Positions 17,713 through 26,725 of a stretch of DNA of 64,000 bases are shown here, piece after piece (the first letter of the stretch is position 1; every line of letters starts with the position of its first letter). Source of the stretch: Bacillota bacterium (GTDB lineage Bacteria > Bacillota > Clostridia > Lachnospirales > Lachnospiraceae); assembly GCA_023435895.1 (NCBI GenBank), contig JAEZLH010000033.1, positions 62,001 through 126,000 on the forward strand. Reading direction: 5' to 3'. Under the pieces are notes generated by a model. The model searched no databases. It was not told the origin of the DNA and saw nothing but the letters and a program-made list of their open reading frames with translations. The position numbers and the translations under genes were made by a program.

Positions 17713-19215
17713 TTATGCCTCCGTTCCATTTCGATTTAATGATGCTTCCAGAATCTTCTCCTGGGTTGCTTCCTTCGTGGAGAGGTTGCCCGTCATTCGT
17801 CCGGATCTCATAACCACAATCTGGTCTGCCATACCAAGTACCTCTGGCATTTCGGAAGAAACCATAATAATTGCATATCCTTTGCAGGCCAATTCATTCA
17901 TAATTTCATAAATGGAATATTTTGCACCTACATCGATTCCCTTAGTGGGTTCATCCATAATCAGAACCTTGAGATCACAGGATAATAGTTTTGCAAATAC
18001 CACCTTCTGCTGATTACCACCGGATAAGGAGGAAGGGGGAGCCGCAATATCTTTGGCTTTCAGATTGATTTTCTGACACAGATCAATGGCATTCTCAATC
18101 TCCTTTTCCACCTGAATCAAATTCTTATTCTGAAATTTCTTCATTGCCGCAGAGGAAACATTCTGGTAAATAGGAAGCTCATTTACAAGTCCCTGCGTTT
18201 GTCTGTCTTCAGGCAAAAGCCCAATGCCACAATTTAACGCATCAATGGGGCTCTTAATATTAACTACTTTATTATTCAGCTTCACCTGTCCGCTTTCAAT
18301 CTTCATGATACCGAAAAGGCTCTGACACACTTCTGTTCGTCCTGCACCTACAAGTCCGGTTAATGCTAGAATTTCACCGCTTCTTACGTTGAAGGAAATA
18401 TCCTTAAAATATCCTTCCTTTGATATGTGGCTTACTTCAAGAACAACCTCACCGATTTTAGCTGTCTTATGGGGATACATCTGATCCAGTTCTCTGTTAA
18501 CCATCTCAGTAATCAGCTGTTGATTCGATATCTTATCCACATCCCAGGTCCCTATGTATTGGGAGTCACGAAATACCGTAACTCTGGTTGCCAGTCGGTA
18601 CATATCTTCAAATTTGTGGGTGATAAAAATAATGGATACTCCGTTGTCTCTCAAGCGTTCTGCAATCAGATACAGTTCCTCGCACTCTGTTTTAGTCAAC
18701 GACGCAGTAGGCTCATCCATAATTAATATTCTTGCATCTCTGGACAATGCCTTTGCAATCTCTACCAACTGCTGCTGTGCAACACTTAAGCTCCCCATGG
18801 GTTTAGTGACATCAATTTCCTTGGAGAGAGGCTCAATCAACTCCTTAGCCCGCTGATTCATAAGCTTCCATTGATATAGTCCCGTTTTATTTTTTAACTC
18901 CTGACCCATAAAGATATTTTCTGTTACCGTTAGATCAGGAAATGCAGTAACATGCTGATAGATCGCTGCTATTCCAAGCTTTGCTGAATCCGAGGTGGAT
19001 CGCAGCGCTATTTTTTCACCCTCCAAAAACATCACACCGCTGTCAGGTTGATGTACACCCGTTATCACTTTAATGAAGGTTGATTTTCCTGCTCCGTTCT
19101 CTCCCATCAGAGCATGAATCTCACCTTTTTTTAACTGAAAGTGGACACCATTTAACGCGGTTACACCGCCAAAGGTCTTTACCACATCTTTCAGCTCCAA
19201 GACATAATTACTCAT
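17713..19215 (-). CDS. rhaT: Sugar ABC transporter ATPase with two nucleotide-binding domains
   Basis: A 500-residue double ATPase of the RbsA/LsrA type. Domain 1 has Walker A GENGAGKSTF, signature LSVAQQQ and Walker B ILIMDEPTASL. Domain 2 has a degenerate Walker A (GLVGAGRTEV), signature LSGGNQQKV and Walker B LIMDEPTKGID. The degenerate second site is normal in this family. It is the first gene of the importer operon; the operon promoter should lie in 19216-19489, downstream of the terminator of the sensor genes. The symbol follows the Rhizobium importer (rhaT for the ATPase) and the substrate is inferred from context. Confidence 0.88.
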   Translation of the reverse strand: MSNYVLELKDVVKTFGGVTALNGVHFQLKKGEIHALMGENGAGKSTFIKVITGVHQPDSGVMFLEGEKIALRSTSDSAKLGIAAIYQHVTAFPDLTVTENIFMGQELKNKTGLYQWKLMNQRAKELIEPLSKEIDVTKPMGSLSVAQQQLVEIAKALSRDARILIMDEPTASLTKTECEELYLIAERLRDNGVSIIFITHKFEDMYRLATRVTVFRDSQYIGTWDVDKISNQQLITEMVNRELDQMYPHKTAKIGEVVLEVSHISKEGYFKDISFNVRSGEILALTGLVGAGRTEVCQSLFGIMKIESGQVKLNNKVVNIKSPIDALNCGIGLLPEDRQTQGLVNELPIYQNVSSAAMKKFQNKNLIQVEKEIENAIDLCQKINLKAKDIAAPPSSLSGGNQQKVVFAKLLSCDLKVLIMDEPTKGIDVGAKYSIYEIMNELACKGYAIIMVSSEMPEVLGMADQIVVMRSGRMTGNLSTKEATQEKILEASLNRNGTEA

Positions 19216-19489
19216 CTTGATAATCTCCTTCCCATCTTGCCGTTCCCTCTATTGCATAAAGTTCATCCCGAAGATATTTGAAATTCAGTATGCCTTACGG
19301 TCAACTCATTCATTTCTTATACTATAATCATACTGTTTATGGAGGGAATTCCAATGGTAATATATTTTGATAGCGGGTAAAATCGTTCCTTCCTTTATTA
19401 TGATCCTGGATTCCAAGATTCAATAAACCTTTCTTTGATTCGGGTGATAAAAGCCTTTTCTATACTTTGGTATAAGAAATTTGCACGAT
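19216..19489. promoter_or_regulatory. Promoter region of the rhamnose importer operon
   Basis: About 270 bp between the sensor-operon terminator and the importer ATPase gene. The response regulator of the neighbouring two-component system most likely acts here. I could not assign a -35/-10 pair with confidence. Confidence 0.4.
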
Positions 19490-19526
19490 AAAAACCGGCT
19501 AATCAAGTTCCCCTAATTAGCCGGTT
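19490..19526 (-). terminator. Terminator of the sensor operon
   Basis: A perfect 11-bp stem (AACCGGCTAAT with ATTAGCCGGTT, arms 19493-19503 and 19516-19526) followed by TTTTT on the minus strand, directly after the lipoprotein gene. Confidence 0.92.
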
Positions 19527-19539
19527 CATTCTATCTTTA

Positions 19540-20574
19540 TTAAAAAAGTTCTTTCCATTCATTGATATTGTCTGCGTCAAACTTTATGGGAGGTGCTACA
19601 ATCACCTCTGTTCCACCTTCTTCTCTAGGGGTTATCTCAAATCTTCCAAGCTCTCCCGCTTCGAATTGCTCCCCTACTTTACCGCTTATCTTTTTATCCA
19701 CCAAAGCAATGGACACATAAGCGGACAGCCTCCCCATATTAAGCGGGTTCCACATATAGATGTAAGGGCATACAGGATTCTTACCGGTGATGTAGGGGGC
19801 CATAGCGGAGGGAAGACCAAGCCCTGTGACCTTTACCTTAGTATTGGAACCACTTTCTCGTAATACTTCTGCCACTGCTTCTATCCCTACTGAGGTTGGA
19901 GCGCAGATTACCTTTAAATCCGGATATTCTGCCAATAGCTTTCTGGTTTTTTCTTTGGATATCTCATAGTCATCCTGACCATATACAATATCTACCAGGG
20001 AAAGTTCGGAATACTTTTTATCCTCCATCACGGTTTGCATCTGTCTGATCCAGGAATTTTGATTGGTTGCCTGACTGGTTGCCGATAAGATTGCCCATTG
20101 ACCCTTGCCACCTCCAATATCATAAACTCCATCCATTAGTACCTGACCTATTTTTGCAGTACTGGCCTGATTTACAAAGGTCATACGGCTTGCGGCATTG
20201 GTATCAGAATCCATTGTAGATATTTTAATTCCTTTATTAATTGCCATAGTTAAAATGGACTGAAGCGCATCCGTATCGTTTGCTGCAATGGTAATGGAAT
20301 TAACCTGACGGTCAATCATGGATTTAACCAAAGCAATTTGATCCTCTGCTCTGGCTTTCTCCGGACTGGCTATAATACAGATTCCTCCGTTTTTCTCAAT
20401 CACTTCTTGAAACCCCCTAGCTGCAAGATCATTATAAGGATTTCCTTGGGACTTCGTTATCAATGCATAAATCTTCTTGCCCCTATCTTCTTTCTGTGCG
20501 GGTTTGGTCATATTGCATCCCGCACAAAATAATAGAACAATCAGTAGCGGCAATAAAATTTTCATATATTTCAT
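19540..20574 (-). CDS. Sugar-binding lipoprotein linked to the two-component system
   Basis: A 344-residue Peripla_BP_4 protein with a lipobox ending in CAGC (Cys20). It is a paralogue of the importer's binding protein at 14339-15517; both share GLGLPS near the C-terminal third and the final NEW/DW-K motif. It follows the histidine kinase in the same operon and is separated from the importer by a strong terminator. That suggests a sensing role: presenting the sugar to the kinase ectodomain, as XylFII does for LytS in Clostridium beijerinckii. Start at 20574 with AAGGAGG 9 nt upstream. Confidence 0.85.
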   Translation of the reverse strand: MKYMKILLPLLIVLLFCAGCNMTKPAQKEDRGKKIYALITKSQGNPYNDLAARGFQEVIEKNGGICIIASPEKARAEDQIALVKSMIDRQVNSITIAANDTDALQSILTMAINKGIKISTMDSDTNAASRMTFVNQASTAKIGQVLMDGVYDIGGGKGQWAILSATSQATNQNSWIRQMQTVMEDKKYSELSLVDIVYGQDDYEISKEKTRKLLAEYPDLKVICAPTSVGIEAVAEVLRESGSNTKVKVTGLGLPSAMAPYITGKNPVCPYIYMWNPLNMGRLSAYVSIALVDKKISGKVGEQFEAGELGRFEITPREEGGTEVIVAPPIKFDADNINEWKELF

Positions 20575-20639
20575 TGGTGCTATCCTCCTTCACATACCTA
20601 TACCTGGATACTCTTTTCACTGTCTGGTTGCATCTTCTG

Positions 20640-22472
20640 TCAAAGGTTATTTTGCTTTGTAACAGCCGGTATTCTTATCTCAACCTCTGTACCCTCTCCA
20701 GGCATACTCTGATAGGTGAGTCCATAACTTTCACCGTATAACAATTTTAATCTGCTGTTCGTATTATCCACACCAATATTGGTTCCGGATTTCTTTTTAT
20801 GTTTCCCTGTAAGAATATCTCTTATTGCCATTTCATCCATGCCTACACCATCATCATAAATTAGCAGTATGATATCTTCTTGCTCTCTCCATCCGGTAAT
20901 CGTAATATTCCCTTTTTTATCTTCCTTTTCCATAATTCCATGAAGAATACTATTTTCAATAATTGGCTGTAAGGTTAGTCTTGGTATTTCAAGCTCCATC
21001 ATTTCCTCCGGAACATCCACCAGAAAATCGATTCGATTCTCATAACGCATATTCTGCAGCTTGCAATATAAGGTCACATGTTCCAGTTCCTCTCCGACGG
21101 TCGCATTCGTATTTCTTTTGCTTAAAGTTAATTTATAAAATCTCGCCAAGGACTGTACCGCTCCTGTTACTTCCTCTTGCTTGCCTGTTTGGGACATCCA
21201 ATTAATCATATCCAGACTATTGTATAAAAAGTGAGGGTTAATCTGTGACTGCAGTGCTTTGAATTCTGATATTCTCAATTGCTCCGCTGCTTTTGCCTGC
21301 CCCTCCAACAGATGATTAATTTCGTCGGACATATAATTATAGGTATCGATCAGAGAGCCGATTTCATCCTTTGAACTTTCCTCTGTTTTAATCGGAACCG
21401 GCACCCCGTATTTTGCTGACTTCATATGCTCAATTACATGGCTAATGCGTTTTATGATAGAATTGGATAATAGCATGGAGATAGAGAACGCAATCAAGGA
21501 GAAGATAATATAAAAGCCAAAGAATAGATAGACAATCATCTTCCCCTTCTCCACCAGATCATCCACCGGGAGGATGGAAACCAAACGCCAATCCGTATGA
21601 CCGATATTATTATAGCTCACATAAAAACTCTCTCCAAGATAGGTCTTGGTAGAATATTTACTGGCATTTCCAATTGTTTTCTCTAAGTTTTCATTGGTCA
21701 TAAAATATGCTCCCGACAAAGCCTTATCAGAAGTGGATACTAACGTATCTCTTTCATTGATGATATAGGATGCTCCCTTTGAAATGCTGATATTCTTTCT
21801 TAACATTTCATCGAATTTATTCTGAGAGAAATACACCGCTACATAGACCACATAATCCTTCTCTTCATCCTTTAAACTGATCCTGCTGATATAAGCCATA
21901 TCCCCGGATTCTTTGTTCTCTGTTGGAGACAAATATAGCTTGGGACATAATAAGGATGTAATGTCCTTTGATCCGAATATGCCATACCAATAGGTACCAT
22001 AGACCTCAGATATAGGTTGCAATACATGGATTCCCTTCTCTCTGGCAGAACGGAGCAATCCCTCGTAACTACCATCAAGATAAATTCGGATTGATGTGAC
22101 CAGAGAATGATCCACCAACGTTGATATATATTGATTTAGCTCATACATTCTTTCCTTGGGAATTAAGTAATTTGAAAGATTGCCTTCTTGTACGTTAACC
22201 ATATCCTGAATCAAGGTATTCTCTGCAATCGAATGAGAGGCATTGGTAATCTGAGCTAACGTTGCCTCAATGGTATCCGTGGTTTGATCGGTCAAGGCCT
22301 GTTCGGACAGTACGGAATCCGTTACAATAATATCATACAGCTTGTTGTAGAGAGCAAAGGTCAAAACCAGGGTTGGAATAATGATCAGCGTCATATGTGA
22401 TATAAGCAGCTTCGATCTTAATCTCATATTTAACCGAAAGCCCATAATAATTCGTTTTAAAAATTTTGTCAT
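20640..22472 (-). CDS. Sensor histidine kinase, YesM type
   Basis: A 610-residue membrane kinase. Membrane helices at about 21-43 and 311-335 enclose an extracytoplasmic Cache-like sensing domain. A HAMP linker follows, then the His_kinase domain with INPHFLYNSL (phospho-acceptor His414) and a HATPase with GVGMDE. It overlaps the response regulator gene by 4 nt (ATGA), so translation is coupled. The neighbouring lipoprotein and importer suggest that it senses L-rhamnose or an oligosaccharide containing it, and it should phosphorylate the regulator at 22469-24016. Confidence 0.93.
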   Translation of the reverse strand: MTKFLKRIIMGFRLNMRLRSKLLISHMTLIIIPTLVLTFALYNKLYDIIVTDSVLSEQALTDQTTDTIEATLAQITNASHSIAENTLIQDMVNVQEGNLSNYLIPKERMYELNQYISTLVDHSLVTSIRIYLDGSYEGLLRSAREKGIHVLQPISEVYGTYWYGIFGSKDITSLLCPKLYLSPTENKESGDMAYISRISLKDEEKDYVVYVAVYFSQNKFDEMLRKNISISKGASYIINERDTLVSTSDKALSGAYFMTNENLEKTIGNASKYSTKTYLGESFYVSYNNIGHTDWRLVSILPVDDLVEKGKMIVYLFFGFYIIFSLIAFSISMLLSNSIIKRISHVIEHMKSAKYGVPVPIKTEESSKDEIGSLIDTYNYMSDEINHLLEGQAKAAEQLRISEFKALQSQINPHFLYNSLDMINWMSQTGKQEEVTGAVQSLARFYKLTLSKRNTNATVGEELEHVTLYCKLQNMRYENRIDFLVDVPEEMMELEIPRLTLQPIIENSILHGIMEKEDKKGNITITGWREQEDIILLIYDDGVGMDEMAIRDILTGKHKKKSGTNIGVDNTNSRLKLLYGESYGLTYQSMPGEGTEVEIRIPAVTKQNNL

Positions 22473-24016
22473 ATCATCATCTTCTCTCTATATTCGGAAG
22501 GGGACAGCCCTACACGTTTTTTAAAGCTTTTCGTAAAATAGTTCCCGTCCGTATATCCCACTTTTGCAGATATGTCACTAATTTTATTCCGTGGATCAAT
22601 GAGCTGCTGCTTAGCCTTTTCCAGTCTATAATCCGTTAAGTATTGGTTCATCGTTTGATCTGTTTCACTCTTAAACAGGGTACATGCATATGCTGTTGAC
22701 AGATGTACATATTCACTAATATCCTTAACCGATAAGTAATCCCGGCTATAATTCTTGTGAATATAATCCTTCATCATAAAGATGATTGGATTTTCAGGCT
22801 GACGATTTAGGTTTGCAAGATTAAGTTCCTGTAGCTTTTCCATAAATAGTGAATGGAGTTCATCTATGTTCTGACTATCAAAGATACAATCCCATATGGC
22901 CTGTGAGCCTTCTTTCTGAGGAAGCAATAAGGATACATAGGCATTTTCAATTGCACTGAACCACTTAAAATAGATGTCCTTTACCCTACTTGGTAATAAG
23001 GTATTTCCCTTTTTCAAATGCTCATAAACCTCACCCGCAATCTCCCCAGCCTGGTCGAAATCCTGCTGTGATATTATCTGCAGAAACTGTTCTGACTGCT
23101 CCTCGATCAATTGGGTATCATGTTCTGATCGATCTTTTTTCATAATGATACTATTATAGGGATAGAAAAAACTTCCCTGCATTAGGAGTACCGCATTATT
23201 ATAAGACTCAAAGCTTCGTTCGGGACCGCTTACCACATTCCCTACCGCAACAAAGAAGGGACATACTTTCTCAAGGCATTCTTTCATATACCTAACGTAG
23301 TCTAATATCGCAGATTCCATTATTTTTGATTCGGAATATAGATGTAACACAATAAAATTCTCATTTTTTATGTCGTATAGCAGCGAGAACTTTTTAAGTT
23401 TAGCTAGATTTTTAAATTTATCAAATATCTCTTCCATGGTTTCTTTTCCAATGGCTGATACCATATAAGATAACTTTACTAAAATCGTCACAAAGTAGGT
23501 AGAAGCCTGCAGTTCAATCCTCAATTCATGAACCAAATCCTGAAACAGCTCCGTCTCTTGATTCAGTGGTCGCGTCAGCATAAGGGCAAGCTGGTTTTTC
23601 TTGGTGTTATGCTGAACGGTCTTGGTATATTTGTTTTGTTCTAAAAGCATATGGGTTTTAATTGCTTCCTCAATAGCATTTTCTACTTCTTTATTATTAA
23701 TCGGCTTTTCTACATAACTTGTTGCTTTTAACTTAATTGCAGCCATTAGGTATTCTTTATCCGAATACCCACTCATAAAAATAATGCTGGTATTTGGTAA
23801 TACTGTACGCAGTTTGCCAGCCAAGGTAACGCCATCCATCCTAGGCATTCTGATATCGGTCAGTACAATTTCCGGTTGAAATTTTTTTGCCATTTCAAAT
23901 GCGGTCTGACCATCATCCGCTTGCAGTATTTCATTAATCTGCAGTGATGCCCAGTCGATATTAGCTTGTAAACCCTGTCTCGTTAATACTTCATCATCTA
24001 CGATTAAAATTCTCAT
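22469..24016 (-). CDS. AraC-type response regulator, YesN type
   Basis: A 515-residue regulator. The receiver domain holds the acidic pair Asp7-Asp8, the phosphorylation site Asp54 in LTDIRMP and the conserved Lys in YVEKPI. The middle 250 residues are the uncharacterised linker usual for YesN proteins, and the last 100 residues are an AraC DNA-binding domain ending in YFTKSFKKRVGLSPSEYR. I start at the ATG at 24016, 5 nt after GGAGG; an in-frame TTG at 24034 is less likely. It probably activates the importer operon. Confidence 0.92.
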   Translation of the reverse strand: MRILIVDDEVLTRQGLQANIDWASLQINEILQADDGQTAFEMAKKFQPEIVLTDIRMPRMDGVTLAGKLRTVLPNTSIIFMSGYSDKEYLMAAIKLKATSYVEKPINNKEVENAIEEAIKTHMLLEQNKYTKTVQHNTKKNQLALMLTRPLNQETELFQDLVHELRIELQASTYFVTILVKLSYMVSAIGKETMEEIFDKFKNLAKLKKFSLLYDIKNENFIVLHLYSESKIMESAILDYVRYMKECLEKVCPFFVAVGNVVSGPERSFESYNNAVLLMQGSFFYPYNSIIMKKDRSEHDTQLIEEQSEQFLQIISQQDFDQAGEIAGEVYEHLKKGNTLLPSRVKDIYFKWFSAIENAYVSLLLPQKEGSQAIWDCIFDSQNIDELHSLFMEKLQELNLANLNRQPENPIIFMMKDYIHKNYSRDYLSVKDISEYVHLSTAYACTLFKSETDQTMNQYLTDYRLEKAKQQLIDPRNKISDISAKVGYTDGNYFTKSFKKRVGLSPSEYREKMMI

Positions 24017-24273
24017 CTTCTCCTCCAAGTTCAAAAGTTATGTCCTTCCCCTTATAAGTCTCGCCTTTGATTATTATTAATTTCATTATGACATAAGTTC
24101 CTAATGCTTCTATTAGTAATTTTTTTAGATTTTAGGGAATATCTTTCGATTTACTTTGTAGAAATCACCAATGACAATCTTTCTTTTTTCAACAATTGAT
24201 AGAATTATTATAACACAAATCAGATAATTAGACAGAATAATCTATTCATTTTGAACATATCCAACCTTTCCAC
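24017..24273. promoter_or_regulatory. Promoter region of the two-component operon
   Basis: About 255 bp upstream of the response regulator without a gene. It should hold the promoter of the sensor operon. No convincing operator was seen. Confidence 0.35.
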
Positions 24274-24329
24274 ACAAAAAAGCATCGATATTCAACCACT
24301 ACATTGCATAGGTTCGAATATTGATGCTT
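24274..24329 (-). terminator. Terminator of the alpha/beta hydrolase gene
   Basis: A 14-bp stem (arms 24316-24329 and 24280-24293) with one G-U pair, followed on the minus strand by a run of six T. A short direct repeat, AATATAGCTTTAAT, lies twice between it and the gene. Confidence 0.85.
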
Positions 24330-24381
24330 ATTAAGGCAGTAATATAGCTTTAATGTCTGTAATAATATAGCTTTAATCAAA

Positions 24382-25170
24382 TTATATTCCCTCAATAAAA
24401 TGTCTATGTTCCAGAAATCGAAGGATACAATCTTTATATTTTAGAAACTCTACATCCCGGATAGTATGACCACTTTCATAAAAATGAATTAGTTCTACAT
24501 TTTTCCTCTGAGAAATCTCATTTGCTTGTTCCGTACTTAATACGTCAGAATGTTCCCCATGTAATAACATAATATCGCACTGAACCTTCTCCCAATCCTG
24601 CGTCCAATCACCATTTAATTTCTTTTGAGATTTAATTAATCCGGTTCGATCAAATTGGAACCTCCAGCCGTCAGCGGTCTGTGTAAGGCTCTCCAAAAAA
24701 TAAATGTAATTATCAATGTCTTCGCCTATAAGAAATTCAATCGCATCCCTAATTGTCAGGAATGAGACCGGCCAGTTTTTAATGAAGCCTAAATCATCTT
24801 GAATCATCGTTCCAATATCTTCTATGATTATCCCTGCTACTTTCTCCGGATAACTTGCAGCAAATTGATATGCATTCACTCCACCTAAAGAATGTCCCAA
24901 TAAAATTGCTTGTTCTATTTTAATCTCGTTCATGAAGTTAGCAATATCCTGGATATATCCTTCTCTCGAATACTCCTCCTCATGATCACTAAAGCCATGC
25001 CCCTGTTGATCAAGTGCAACTATACGATAGCTAGGATTCAACTCCTTAGCTAGTCTCCCAAACATTGTTGCACACCCAAAGTGACCATGCAGTGCTATAA
25101 TCGGATAACCACAATCTCCAAACTCTATATAGGATAGCTGTTTTCCTCTACTTTCAAATTGTTTTCTCAT
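24382..25170 (-). CDS. Alpha/beta-fold hydrolase
   Basis: A 262-residue hydrolase. The oxyanion segment is LHGHFG, the nucleophile elbow GHSLGG (Ser near residue 93), the acid is probably Asp in GEHSDV and the catalytic His is in ESGHTIRD. Substrate unknown. It stands alone with its own terminator, 35 bp after the EFR1 protein gene, so it may be cotranscribed with EFR1 and MarR upstream. Confidence 0.88.
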   Translation of the reverse strand: MRKQFESRGKQLSYIEFGDCGYPIIALHGHFGCATMFGRLAKELNPSYRIVALDQQGHGFSDHEEEYSREGYIQDIANFMNEIKIEQAILLGHSLGGVNAYQFAASYPEKVAGIIIEDIGTMIQDDLGFIKNWPVSFLTIRDAIEFLIGEDIDNYIYFLESLTQTADGWRFQFDRTGLIKSQKKLNGDWTQDWEKVQCDIMLLHGEHSDVLSTEQANEISQRKNVELIHFYESGHTIRDVEFLKYKDCILRFLEHRHFIEGI

Positions 25171-25205
25171 GCAATTCCCCCTGGCTCATCATCATAATTG
25201 AATCA

Positions 25206-25988
25206 TCATTTTTTCATTAAATCTGCAGGTTTTATGTATGGATTATGATATCTTTTTTTACCTTCCGTCAGCTTCATATATTCGATGGCATTTCCCGGGC
25301 AACTATTAATACAAGCAAAACATTGCTGGCAGTGATGATGCCACTTAGGAACTCCGTTTTTCAGTGTTATATTATCTACGGGGCATACTCTTGAACATAA
25401 ATTACAACTGGAACATGCGTCTGTTGAGTGAAAGGTAATATCCATAATAGGGATTAATGGGGATAGGCATCTGTTTATAATTTCTGTTTTAATAAAGCTT
25501 TCCTTTGGGGTTCCACAATCTATATTATTCGATTCCTTCAATTTAATAAGTGATGCAATTTCATCAACTCTCTTTTTCGAATGATCAAATATACGATGGA
25601 CTTCTTCATCCTCCACAACAAATTCTACAATAAAATTGGAAGGTGTAATAACTGAAAATCCAGAGGATAAATGTAACCCTTTTGATTTAAGCTTCCTTTT
25701 TAGAGATAATAAAGTACCTGCTACTGTCCCGCCGTTAATTGCAAGAGCAACAATATGTTTACCTCGCATTTGCTTCGATAGCTTCTTAATAAAGGTTCTT
25801 ACAATACGTGGTAATCCGAACATATAAATCGGAAATACCAATGCTATTATATCCGAATCCACTATATTACCTGTCCGGATAGCAGTTGTCATCGGAATTA
25901 ATTTAGCGTCCTCAAATTTGGAAGCCAGCTCTCTTGAAATTATTAAAGAATTACCTGTACCTGTAAAATAATAAATACCAATACTCAT
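25206..25988 (-). CDS. EFR1-type flavodoxin-ferredoxin fusion protein
   Basis: A 260-residue fusion. The N-terminal 150 residues are flavodoxin-like with an FMN phosphate loop YFTGTGNS. The C-terminal part has two 4Fe-4S motifs, CSSCNLCSRVCP and CQQCFACINSCP. Such EFR1 proteins are common in Clostridia and are thought to carry electrons for unidentified reductions. It begins 20 bp after a MarR gene on the same strand and so is probably controlled by it. Confidence 0.92.
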   Translation of the reverse strand: MSIGIYYFTGTGNSLIISRELASKFEDAKLIPMTTAIRTGNIVDSDIIALVFPIYMFGLPRIVRTFIKKLSKQMRGKHIVALAINGGTVAGTLLSLKRKLKSKGLHLSSGFSVITPSNFIVEFVVEDEEVHRIFDHSKKRVDEIASLIKLKESNNIDCGTPKESFIKTEIINRCLSPLIPIMDITFHSTDACSSCNLCSRVCPVDNITLKNGVPKWHHHCQQCFACINSCPGNAIEYMKLTEGKKRYHNPYIKPADLMKK

Positions 25989-26008
25989 AGTTTCTTCCTT
26001 CCTATTAT

Positions 26009-26458
26009 TTATAATTCGTTAGATTTACTCACAATTGTAGTGATTAGCTTGATTAGCATCTCCCTATCCTTATCATTATCTAATTTTGATAATAATTTAA
26101 TCCAAACCTGTCTTTCGGCCAGGTCATGCTCAGAACTTAGCTTTAATCCTTCTTCAGTAAGCTTTAATCCAAAGGAGTGCCTTCTTTTTTTGCTTACGGT
26201 GCGTATGATTAAGTTCTTTTGCTCCAATCGGTCAATGGCACTGGTCAATGTACTACCCGGTATTGTCAGGGATTCGCTCACCTCCTTAATTACATTATCA
26301 GGATTTGAACGTACAAACTGTATAATGGAAAGTTCATTACTGGTAATGCCCTGTGGATATAATGAGGTCATGTTTATCTGATATTCTTTATAGTTCTTTA
26401 AAATCTCATGTACCAGATCCACAAGCTGATCGATATACTCTTCTTTAATTACACACAT
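26009..26458 (-). CDS. MarR-family transcriptional regulator
   Basis: A 149-residue winged-helix protein with the recognition region SLTIPGSTLTSAIDRLEQKNLI and the wing KKRRHSFGLKLTEEG. The ATG at 26458 lies 6 nt after AGGAG; the upstream ATG at 26476 overlaps that ribosome-binding site. An 18-bp perfect palindrome lies 30 bp upstream. It probably represses itself and the EFR1 gene that follows. Confidence 0.9.
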   Translation of the reverse strand: MCVIKEEYIDQLVDLVHEILKNYKEYQINMTSLYPQGITSNELSIIQFVRSNPDNVIKEVSESLTIPGSTLTSAIDRLEQKNLIIRTVSKKRRHSFGLKLTEEGLKLSSEHDLAERQVWIKLLSKLDNDKDREMLIKLITTIVSKSNEL

Positions 26459-26487
26459 CTTAATCTCCTTAAACATCTATATAGAAT

Positions 26488-26505
26488 TAATTCGATATCG
26501 AATTA
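26488..26505. promoter_or_regulatory. 18-bp perfect palindrome, likely MarR operator
   Basis: TAATTCGATATCGAATTA is completely self-complementary and sits between a TTGACA at 26533-26538 (minus strand) and the MarR start. MarR proteins bind such palindromes at their own promoters. Confidence 0.6.
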
Positions 26506-26607
26506 TTTCTATATTAACACATTACAAAATATTGTCAATCTAAATTATTCTGCTGTCAGCTTATGAATTATTACCCTCTCGTAGGTATTCGTATTCATAC
26601 ATGCCGA

Positions 26608-26646
26608 AGAACCCCCAAAAACATATACTGCTGTTTTGGGGGTTCT
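26608..26646. terminator. 13-bp perfect hairpin, possibly a terminator
   Basis: Arms 26608-26620 and 26634-26646 pair perfectly (AGAACCCCCAAAA with TTTTGGGGGTTCT). It lies after the VOC gene and before the MarR promoter. No clean T run follows on either strand. Confidence 0.5.
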
Positions 26647-26657
26647 GATTTGCATAG

Positions 26658-26687
26658 AATATGCTATCAAATAATAGCATATTTTTG
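26658..26687 (+). terminator. 10-bp perfect hairpin with T tract on the plus strand
   Basis: AATATGCTAT (26658-26667) pairs with ATAGCATATT (26674-26683), followed by TTTG on the plus strand. All nearby genes are on the minus strand, so its orientation is odd; it may block antisense transcription. Confidence 0.4.
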
Positions 26688-26725
26688 TATTAGTTAACTG
26701 AATGCCGCATGTGGATTCCTTATGA

